DNA from: SIG575 sp964474295
GTDB taxonomy: Bacteria; Bacillota; Clostridia; Oscillospirales; Acutalibacteraceae
Length of the DNA stretch: 64,000 bases
Assembly (NCBI GenBank): GCA_964474295.1
Contig: CAYYRN010000005.1
Coordinates: forward strand, 1-64,000
Direction: 5' to 3'
Positions 1 through 7,500 of the stretch are shown here, piece after piece. The notes beneath the pieces are model-generated. The model worked only from the letters and a program-made list of their open reading frames with translations. It made no database searches and had not been told where the DNA came from. The position numbers were made by a program, and so were the translations under genes. Position 1 is the stretch's first letter, and each line of letters opens with the position of its first letter.

Positions 1-1
1 A

Positions 2-88
2 AGTTTAGCACTAAATTAAATTTGTGTCAACAATACAGTATATGCATCGGATGTTATTATTGACACAAAAAAGTATTTATAGTAAAAT
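2..88. promoter_or_regulatory. Divergent promoter pair in an inverted repeat
   Basis: A 15-nt arm at 21-35 (TTTGTGTCAACAATA) is repeated inverted at 55-69 with one mismatch. Each arm holds a TTGACA box. The plus box (60-65) is followed after 17 bp by TAAAAT (83-88) and would serve the ABC-F gene. The minus box (plus-strand 25-30) is followed after 17 bp by TAAACT (plus-strand 2-7), so a divergent gene probably lies left of the window. The symmetry could also be an operator. Confidence 0.6.
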
Positions 89-123
89 ATCTTATTAATG
101 AAAATTGATTGGAGTAATAGTAA

Positions 124-1722
124 ATGTTAAGTACATCTAATATCGGTTTGCAATACGGCGGAAGAACTTTGTTTGAACACGTTACTTTGAATTTTTCACA
201 GGGAAACTGTTACGGCATTATCGGCGCAAACGGTGCAGGTAAATCGACATTTTTGAAAATACTTTCAGGAGAAATCGAACCCAATAAGGGTGAGGTTATT
301 ATAACTCCCGGTGAAAGAATGTCGGTTTTGAAGCAGGACCATTTTGAATTTGACGAATATGACGTTATTAAAACCGTACTGCTCGGAAACAAGAAGCTTT
401 GCGAGATTATGGATGCCAAAGAAGAACTGTATGCTAAAGATGATTTTACGGAAGAAGACGGCATAAGAATCAGTGAGCTTGAAGAAGAGTTTGCCGAAAT
501 GGACGGTTGGAGTGCCGAAAGTGATGCAGAAATACTGCTCAACGGTCTCGGAGTAACGAATGAATATCATTATATGAAAATGGCAGAGCTTGATAACGAT
601 ATAAAGGTTAAGGTTTTGCTGGCACAGGCATTGTTCGGAAATCCCGATATTTTACTGATGGACGAGCCTACCAACCATCTTGACATTGATGCCATTCGCT
701 GGCTTGAAGATTTTTTGATGGAATTGGAAAGCGTTGTAATCGTGGTCAGCCATGACAGACATTTTCTTAATAAAATTTGCACGCACACCGTTGATGTTGA
801 CTACGGAAAAATCACAATGTATGTCGGAAACTATGATTTTTGGTACGATTATACACAGCTTGCACAACGTCAAATAAGAGAACAAAACAAAAAAACCGAA
901 GCCAAAATGAAAGAACTTCAGGAATTTGTTGCAAGGTTCAGTGCAAACGCATCAAAATCAAAGCAGGCCACAAGCAGAAAGAAGCTTCTCGATAATCTTG
1001 TTCTTGAAGAAATTCCCGTGTCATCAAGACGTTTTCCGTACGTTGCCTTTAAACCCGACAGGGAAATCGGCAACGAGGTTTTGACGGTTGCGAATCTTTC
1101 AAAAACAGTAGGTGACAGAAAAGTTTTGGATAACGTCAGCTTCGTCATCACTCCCAATGAAAAGGTCGCTTTTATCGGAACGGATGCAGTTGCCAAAACA
1201 ACACTCTTTAAAATATTGGCAGGTGAGGAGGAACCCGATGAGGGTACTTTCAAATGGGGAGTTACAACATCGCAATCATATTTTCCGAGTGATAACTCAA
1301 AATATTTTGATGGTTGTGATGATAACCTTCTTGATTGGATTAGGAGATATTCGGATCTTGTTTTTGAAACGGATATAAGAGGCTGGCTCGGAAGAATGAT
1401 GTTTTCGGGCGAAGAAGCAACAAAAAAAGCGAGTGTTCTTTCGGGCGGTGAAAGAGTACGCTGTATGCTTTGCAAAATGATGCTGTCCGGTGCCAATGTT
1501 TTAATTTTGGATGAGCCTACAAACCATCTCGATCTTGAATCGATTGCTGCACTGAATGACGGACTTGCAAAGTTTCCGGGGGCTATTTTGTTTACATCTC
1601 ATGACCATCAGCTTGTTCAAACGGTAGCTGACAGAATCATCAAAATAGATGAAGAAGGTTTTTACGATAAAAAACAATCATATGACGAATATCTTGAAGA
1701 AAGAGCCAATGCCGAAAAATGA
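124..1722 (+). CDS. ABC-F family ATPase (YkpA/YbiT type)
   Basis: Soluble tandem-ABC ATPase of 532 residues with no membrane segments. ABC-F proteins act on ribosomes, as translation factors or in antibiotic protection, and are not transporters. Cassette 1 has an intact Walker A (GANGAGKST, residues 34-42) and Walker B (LLMDEPTNHLD), but its signature reads LDNDIK instead of LSGGQ (about residue 157). A charged linker follows (about 240-300). Cassette 2 (from about 325) has Walker A altered to GTDAVAKTT (about 352), with intact LSGGE signature and DEPTNHLD. In a head-to-tail dimer this gives one complete composite ATP site and one degenerate site. The ATG is preceded by GGAG (111-114) and the promoter at 60-88. 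The target (ribosome state or drug) cannot be read from sequence. Confidence 0.9.
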   Translation: MLSTSNIGLQYGGRTLFEHVTLNFSQGNCYGIIGANGAGKSTFLKILSGEIEPNKGEVIITPGERMSVLKQDHFEFDEYDVIKTVLLGNKKLCEIMDAKEELYAKDDFTEEDGIRISELEEEFAEMDGWSAESDAEILLNGLGVTNEYHYMKMAELDNDIKVKVLLAQALFGNPDILLMDEPTNHLDIDAIRWLEDFLMELESVVIVVSHDRHFLNKICTHTVDVDYGKITMYVGNYDFWYDYTQLAQRQIREQNKKTEAKMKELQEFVARFSANASKSKQATSRKKLLDNLVLEEIPVSSRRFPYVAFKPDREIGNEVLTVANLSKTVGDRKVLDNVSFVITPNEKVAFIGTDAVAKTTLFKILAGEEEPDEGTFKWGVTTSQSYFPSDNSKYFDGCDDNLLDWIRRYSDLVFETDIRGWLGRMMFSGEEATKKASVLSGGERVRCMLCKMMLSGANVLILDEPTNHLDLESIAALNDGLAKFPGAILFTSHDHQLVQTVADRIIKIDEEGFYDKKQSYDEYLEERANAEK

Positions 1723-1738
1723 AAAGGAATATGAATCT

Positions 1739-2428
1739 ATGATAGAAGCTGTTGTTTTTGATATGGACGGGCTGATGTTTGATACCGAAAGAATCGGCAT
1801 CGGAACGTGGAAAAAGATTGCCGAGGAATGGGGGTATCCCAAACTTGACGGACTTATATTTTCTTGCTTCGGAACAAATCATAATTATAAGAGGAAATAT
1901 TTTGCCGAAGTGCTGGGCGAAGATTTTCCGTATGATGATTTTGTGAAAAGAGAAATCGAAGTAACCGGTGAAACTTTGAAAAAGGAAGGTATTCCCCATA
2001 AGGCAGGATTGACAGAGCTTCTCGTCTTTTTAAAGGAAAACGGAATTAAGTGTGCGGTCGCAACATCAACACCGCAGTATCCGGCAGTGGAACATTTAAA
2101 AAACGGCGGTGTTTTTGACTTTTTCGATGCTGTTGTTACGGGGGATATGACGGAAAAAGGCAAGCCTTATCCCGATATTTATTTAAAGGCTTGCAATATG
2201 CTGTCGGTTGAACCGAAAAACGCTATGGGGTTGGAAGACAGCTATAACGGGGTAAGAGCAATTTGTGCTGCGGGAATGAAAGCGGTTATGATTCCCGATA
2301 TGGTTCAGCCGAATGACGAAATGAAAGAAAAATGCTTTGCAATAAAAAAGTCGTTGTTTGATGTGATAGAACTTGTTAAGCTTCTCAACGGTAAAAATGA
2401 CAGCGACACTTGTAAAAATATTGATTAA
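1739..2428 (+). CDS. HAD superfamily phosphatase/phosphoglucomutase-like
   Basis: Haloacid-dehalogenase hydrolase of about 229 residues, of the beta-phosphoglucomutase/GS1-like branch; it should transfer or hydrolyse phosphoryl groups on a small sugar phosphate. Motif I is DMDGLMFDTE with the nucleophilic Asp and the Asp+2 acid/base. Motif II is the Thr-Ser stretch ATSTPQ, motif III the Lys in KGKPYPDIY, motif IV LEDSYNG. A helical cap lies between motifs I and II, as in subfamily C1. The chosen ATG (1739) has AAAAGGAA upstream at a suitable distance; an in-frame ATG at 1709 would overlap the ABC-F gene. It starts 16 bp after that gene and is probably co-transcribed. The substrate is not identifiable. 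Confidence 0.85.
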   Translation: MIEAVVFDMDGLMFDTERIGIGTWKKIAEEWGYPKLDGLIFSCFGTNHNYKRKYFAEVLGEDFPYDDFVKREIEVTGETLKKEGIPHKAGLTELLVFLKENGIKCAVATSTPQYPAVEHLKNGGVFDFFDAVVTGDMTEKGKPYPDIYLKACNMLSVEPKNAMGLEDSYNGVRAICAAGMKAVMIPDMVQPNDEMKEKCFAIKKSLFDVIELVKLLNGKNDSDTCKNID

Positions 2429-2464
2429 TTTTTAAGGTTATGTTATGATAAATGAGGTAAATAA

Positions 2465-3253
2465 ATGGATGAAGACGGTGTTTTGCTGTCATTTGCGGAT
2501 GATAGATTATCAAAGTGTTTAAATGATTACGTCATTACTTCAACTGCTTTTTTGGATATCAGACAGCAATCATTGGTTTTGTCTGAATTTGCCAATAAAA
2601 GCGTCGAAGTAAATGTCTTTCTTTTCGGCGGCTTTCCCTCTGCGGAGAGGTCTGTGGCACTGTTTGTTCCGTACTACATAAATATTGACGGCTTTGAAGA
2701 TTTGACGGCATATTTTATCGAAAATCCCGATGAAAACCCTTTAACTGTTTTGAGAGTTTACAAGGATGCTTTCTCGACGGCAAATCATCGTGATTACCTC
2801 GGCTCACTTATGGGTCTCGGTATTAAGCGTGAAACGGTGGGCGACATTATCGTGACGGATTTCGGAGCTGATATAGTGATTTTAAAATCCGTTGCCGCTT
2901 TCTTAAAATCCGAATTCAAGTCCGCAGGCAGAGCTTCGCTCAAAGTTGAAGAAATCGGTTTTAAAGATATATGTTCGCCAAAAAGTAATATTTCACAAAA
3001 AGTTGTTAATGTTTCTTCAATGCGAATTGACAATATTATTTCTTCTTGCTATAATTTGTCAAGGACGGAAAGTTCCGAGGCTGTCTTGTCCGGCAATGTT
3101 TTTGTTAATTCCGTGCAAATTCAAAAGTGTGATAAAAAAGTTAATGTGGGCGATAAGATTGTCTTTCGCTCAAAAGGTAAGTTAATGCTCAACGAAATTA
3201 CGGGAACTTCCAAAAAGGGCAGAATTTTTTTAAAAATCGACATATATAATTGA
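2465..3253 (+). CDS. YlmH-like S4-domain RNA-binding protein
   Basis: Protein of 262 residues matching YlmH: an N-terminal RRM-like region, a middle region with RASLKVEEIGF, then a C-terminal S4 domain (about residues 180-240) beginning MRIDNIISSCYNLSR. YlmH (RqcP2) proteins bind the 50S subunit and peptidyl-tRNA and have been linked to ribosome quality control and to division-site genes in Firmicutes. Here the gene is not beside divIVA/sepF/ylmG, but a DivIVA-like gene lies 5.4 kb downstream. GAGGT at 2454-2458 is the ribosome binding site. No terminator is seen before the carAB promoter. Confidence 0.8.
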   Translation: MDEDGVLLSFADDRLSKCLNDYVITSTAFLDIRQQSLVLSEFANKSVEVNVFLFGGFPSAERSVALFVPYYINIDGFEDLTAYFIENPDENPLTVLRVYKDAFSTANHRDYLGSLMGLGIKRETVGDIIVTDFGADIVILKSVAAFLKSEFKSAGRASLKVEEIGFKDICSPKSNISQKVVNVSSMRIDNIISSCYNLSRTESSEAVLSGNVFVNSVQIQKCDKKVNVGDKIVFRSKGKLMLNEITGTSKKGRIFLKIDIYN

Positions 3254-3261
3254 TTTTTCTA

Positions 3262-3291
3262 TTGACAGAACGACTGTTTTTGGTATATAAT
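3262..3291 (+). promoter_or_regulatory. SigA-type promoter for the carAB leader
   Basis: TTGACA (3262-3267), 18-bp spacer, TATAAT (3286-3291). It lies just after the YlmH stop and about 240 bp before carA, leaving a long leader. The -10 sits in a short palindrome (GTATA-TAAT-TATAC). I did not find a convincing ARG box or PyrR-binding hairpin here. Confidence 0.75.
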
Positions 3292-3325
3292 TATACGATT
3301 TAAGTTTACGAAACGGGTGTTTGAA

Positions 3326-3454
3326 ATGAAGCAGAGGTTTAACTTTTCCATTAATAAAATCGAAAAAGTTTTTTCTGCCGTTTTTCAATATGTCTTATGT
3401 TTACTGTTTTACAATCGGCTATATTCTTCACTTTATAGCCAATATGTTCGTTAA
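3326..3454 (+). CDS. Putative leader peptide upstream of carA (42 aa)
   Basis: A short ORF of 42 codons begins at ATG 3326 inside the carA leader and ends CGT-TAA at 3449-3454. The predicted peptide is basic at its start and rich in Phe, Tyr, Leu and Val in its second half, ending SQYVR. The only ribosome-binding candidate is a weak GGGTG at 3315-3319. Its stop codon falls in the loop of the first of two overlapping hairpins, the arrangement expected for a translated attenuator, although the reading frame could be chance. Arg is the last codon and appears three times; no run of one amino acid is present. Confidence 0.4.
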   Translation: MKQRFNFSINKIEKVFSAVFQYVLCLLFYNRLYSSLYSQYVR

Positions 3455-3476
3455 GTATTGGCTGATTTAATCAGCC
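3437..3476 (+). promoter_or_regulatory. Mutually exclusive hairpins in the carA leader
   Basis: Hairpin 1 pairs AGCCAATA (3437-3444) with TATTGGCT (3456-3463) around an 11-nt loop containing the leader-ORF stop. Hairpin 2 pairs TGGCTGAT (3459-3466) with ATCAGCCA (3470-3477). They share 3459-3463, so only one can form at a time. Hairpin 2 is followed by a modest T-rich stretch (ATTTCTTATAT) and could act as a weak terminator; hairpin 1 would then be the anti-terminator. A ribosome stopped at 3452-3454 would cover hairpin 1. Confidence 0.5.
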
Positions 3477-3527
3477 ATTTCTTATATACGCATTTATGCG
3501 AAAATCTATGGTATGGGAAGTATGTCT

Positions 3528-4598
3528 ATGAAAAAGGTTTACATCGTCCTTGAAGACGGGCATGTGTTTGAAGGCAAGGCATTCGGTGCTGAGGGTGAAG
3601 CATTCGGTGAACTTGTTTTTACAACGGGAGTTGTGGGTTATGTTGCTACGTTGACAGACCCTCGCTACTATGGTCAAATTGTTATGCAAACTTTTCCTCT
3701 TATCGGAAATTACGGCTACATAAGTGCTCAGCGTGAAAGCGAAAAAATTTGGGCAAAAGCTTATATCGCAAGAGAATGGTGTCAAACACCTTCCAACTTC
3801 AGATGTGAAGCTACAATTGACGAATATTTGAAAAGCCAAGGTGTTGTTGGTGTTTATGACGTTGACACAAGAGAAATTACTCAAATAATTCGTGAAAACG
3901 GTGTTATGAATGCCAAGATTGTATCGAATATAGACGATATAGATTTTGACGAAATTAAGAATTACAAAATTACAAAGGCAGTCGAAGCTGTTTCAAACGG
4001 TAAAAAAGAAGCTTTCGGTGATGAAAAAGCCGAAAAGACAGTTACGGTTATCGATTGCGGATATAAAAAGAATATTGTAAATGAATTTGTTAACAGGGGA
4101 TTTAAAGTTGTCTCACTGCCCGCAAGTTCCACGGCTGAAGAGATTTTGTCTGCAAACGGCGACGGTGTTATAATTTCCGACGGGCCTGCCGACCCCAAAG
4201 AAAACGCCTCCCTTATTGCGGAAATTTCAAAAATTGTCGGCAAAACACCGATGTTCGGTATAGGACTCGGACATCAGTTGCTTGCTTTGGCAAACGGTGC
4301 CGAAACCGTTAAACTTAAATTCGGTCACAGAGGTGGAAATCAGCCGGTAAAAAGCTTGAAGACAGGAAAAACTTACATAACAAGTCAAAACAACGGCTTT
4401 ACCGTTGTAAGTGACAGCGTTGAAAAATGCGGCGGAAGGGTAAGTTATGTGAACGTTAATGACGGAACCTGCGAAGGAATTGATTATGACGAAAAAAATG
4501 CTTTTTCCGTTCAGTTCCACCCGGAATCCGATATGAACGACAGAGACGTGGATAAAATATTCGACCGTTTTGCAAATATGATGGGAGGTAATGTTTGA
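3528..4598 (+). CDS. carA: Carbamoyl-phosphate synthetase small subunit, glutaminase site lost
   Basis: Full-length CarA homologue (about 356 residues; family 355-380). The N-terminal CPSase small-chain domain begins MKKVYIVLEDG; the C-terminal half is a class I glutamine amidotransferase fold that normally releases ammonia for CarB. The nucleophile elbow reads GIGLGHQ instead of GICLGHQ: Gly246 (codon GGA, 4263-4265) replaces the catalytic Cys. The oxyanion loop SNGPGDP reads SDGPADP, and the glutamine-contacting His of QNHGF (E. coli His312) is Asn289. The triad His331 and Glu (FHPES) remain. Cys to GGA needs at least two base changes, so a single sequencing error is unlikely. The ATG at 3528 has GGGAAG at 3515-3520; upstream in-frame ATGs (3513, 3522) are less well placed. 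The stop overlaps the carB ATG. It probably keeps a structural role. Confidence 0.9.
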   Translation: MKKVYIVLEDGHVFEGKAFGAEGEAFGELVFTTGVVGYVATLTDPRYYGQIVMQTFPLIGNYGYISAQRESEKIWAKAYIAREWCQTPSNFRCEATIDEYLKSQGVVGVYDVDTREITQIIRENGVMNAKIVSNIDDIDFDEIKNYKITKAVEAVSNGKKEAFGDEKAEKTVTVIDCGYKKNIVNEFVNRGFKVVSLPASSTAEEILSANGDGVIISDGPADPKENASLIAEISKIVGKTPMFGIGLGHQLLALANGAETVKLKFGHRGGNQPVKSLKTGKTYITSQNNGFTVVSDSVEKCGGRVSYVNVNDGTCEGIDYDEKNAFSVQFHPESDMNDRDVDKIFDRFANMMGGNV

Positions 4599-7500
4599 TG
4601 CCGCTTAATAAAGATATTAAAAAGGTGCTTGTTATCGGCTCTGGCCCTATTGTTATCGGACAAGCAGCCGAATTTGATTATGCAGGCGCACAAGCTTGCC
4701 GTGTGCTTAAAGATGCCGGTTTGGATGTTGTTCTTGTCAACTCAAACCCTGCAACAATTATGACAGATAAAGCTCTTGCCGATGAAATTTATCTTGAACC
4801 GCTTAATTCCGAAACGATAAAAAGAATAATCGAAAAAGAGCATCCCGACAGTCTTCTTGCGGGGCTTGGCGGTCAAACAGGTCTTACAATAGCTATGCAG
4901 CTTGATAAAGAGGGCTACCTCGACAAAATGGGCGTAAAGCTCATCGGAACAAATGCAGAGGCTATTGACAAAGCCGAAGACCGTCAGCTTTTCAGAGATA
5001 CGATGATGAAGATAGGTCAGCCTTGTATTCCTTCTGATATTACAACCGATATGGAAGGTGCAAGAAGAATTGCTAAAGAAATCGGTTATCCCGTAATTAT
5101 TCGTCCCGCATTTACCCTCGGCGGTGCCGGCGGCGGTGTGTGCAACACTCCCGAAGAACTTGAAGTAATTGCAAACACAGGTCTTATGATGTCGCCCATT
5201 TCACAGATTCTTGTTGAAAAATATATTTACGGTTGGAAAGAAATCGAGTTTGAAACCATGCGTGACAGTGCAGGTAACTGCATTGCCGTATGCAGTATGG
5301 AAAACGTTGACCCGGTAGGTGTTCACACAGGTGACAGTATTGTTGTTGCACCCGCCGTAACCCTTTCAAGCTATGAATATGATATGTTGAGAAAGGCTTC
5401 TCTCGATATTATAACCGAGCTTGGTATAGAAGGCGGTTGTAACTGCCAGTTTGCTCTTAACCCCGAATCGTTTGAATATGCGGTTATCGAGGTTAATCCC
5501 CGTGTTTCCCGTTCTTCGGCGCTTGCAAGTAAGGCTACGGGATATCCCATTGCAAAGGTTACTTCCAAAATCGCTTTGGGCTATACGCTTGATGAGATAC
5601 AGAATGATATCACCAAAAAAACATATGCTTGCTTTGAGCCTACGGTTGATTACCTTGTTGTAAAATTCCCGAAATGGCCTTTTGATAAATTTGTAAATTC
5701 GAGCAGAACTCTCGGAACACAGATGAAAGCAACAGGTGAAGTTATGTCGATAGCCCCGTCCTTTGAAATGGCTATAATGAAAGCCGTCAGAGGTGCAGAG
5801 ATATCGATGGATACACTTAATACAAAACGTCTTGATGATGTCGTCGATATCGAAGCTAAGCTTCATGATATGGATGATATGCGTTTGTTCACCATATTTA
5901 AAGCGATAAAGAACGGATTTGATATTGCAAAGATTCACGAAATTACGAAAATCGATGAGTGGTTCCTTTATAAACTCAAAAATCTTGCCGATTATGAGCT
6001 TATGCTTGAAAGCGGAAATCTTTCTGAAGATTACTACGAAAAAGGAAAGAAGCTTGGCTATACCGATGAGGCAATTGAACGCATTTCCGGTGTAAAAATT
6101 ACACAAAGCAAAAAAGCTGTTTATAAAATGGTTGATACCTGTGCTGCGGAGTTTAAAGCCGAAACACCTTATTTCTATTCAACTTTCGATAATCATTGCG
6201 AAAGCAGAACACATAAAAGAAGCGGCAAAGATGTAATTATGGTTTTGGGTTCGGGCCCGATAAGAATAGGTCAGGGTATCGAATTTGACTATTCCTCCGT
6301 TCATTGCGTATGGTCACTCAAGGAACTCGGATATGAAGTTGTAATTATTAACAACAACCCCGAAACCGTTTCAACAGACTTCGATACTGCCGACAGGCTT
6401 TATTTTGAACCTCTTACGGAAGAAGACGTAATGAACGTTATAGAGGTTGAGAAACCGATAGGCGTTGTTGTGGCTTTCGGCGGACAGACAGCCATTAAGC
6501 TTACAAAATTCCTCGACCGTCAGGGTATCAAAATTCTCGGTACTTCTGCTGAGGGTATTGACATTGCCGAAGACAGAGAACGTTTTGACGAGCTTCTTGA
6601 AAAGTTCGGAATTAAACGTCCTCAGGGCAGAACCATTATGAACACGGATGATGCTTTGGCTGCCGCAGAAGAATTGGAATATCCCGTGCTTCTCAGACCT
6701 TCATATGTTATTGGCGGACAAAATATGCAAATTTGTTACACGCCCGATGACATAAGACAGTATATGCAGATTATTCTTGAGCAGAAAATCGAAAATCCCG
6801 TACTTGTAGATAAATATATGATGGGTGCGGAACTTGAAGTAGACGTTATTTCCGACGGAAAAGATGTTCTTATTCCCGGTGTTATGCAGCATATCGAGCG
6901 TGCGGGTGTTCACAGCGGTGACTCCATTGCAGTTTACCCGCCGTATAATCTTAACGATAAAATGCTTGAAACTCTTGTTGACTGTTCCGAAAAGCTTGCT
7001 CTTGAGCTTGGAACAAAGGGACTTGTCAACATCCAGTATTTGATTTACAGAAACGAATTGTATGTAATCGAGGTAAACCCCAGAGCTTCCCGTACAATTC
7101 CCTATATCAGCAAGGTTACAGGTGTTCCGATGGTTGAGCTTGCCACAAAGATTATGGTCGGACAGTCGCTTAAATCACTCGGATACGGCACAGGACTTTA
7201 TAAAACACCGCCTTATTTTGCCGTTAAAGCTCCTGTTTTCTCGTTTGAAAAGCTTTCAGATGTTAACTCGTCTCTCGGTCCCGAAATGAAATCGACAGGT
7301 GAAGTTCTCGGCCTTGGCGAAAATCTTGAAGAAGCTCTCTTTAAAGCTCTTACAAGTGCAGGCTTCAAGCTTCACGATTACAGCAAAAAAAGCGGCGGCG
7401 TACTGCTTTCGGTCAGCGATAACGATAAGCCTGAAGTTCAGGAACTTGCAAGAAAGTTCAACGATTTCGGCGTAAAAATATACGCTACCGAATCAACCGC

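Noticed and set aside
918..1496. Minus-strand 192-residue ORF inside the ABC-F gene
   Set aside because: Shadow; Ser/Leu-rich antisense of ABC motifs.
3254..3310. ARG box or PyrR-binding element before carA
   Set aside because: Only a short palindrome at the -10 was found; it does not match either consensus.
5366..6106. Minus-strand 246-residue ORF inside carB
   Set aside because: Shadow of a strongly conserved gene; composition and lack of start signals do not support coding.
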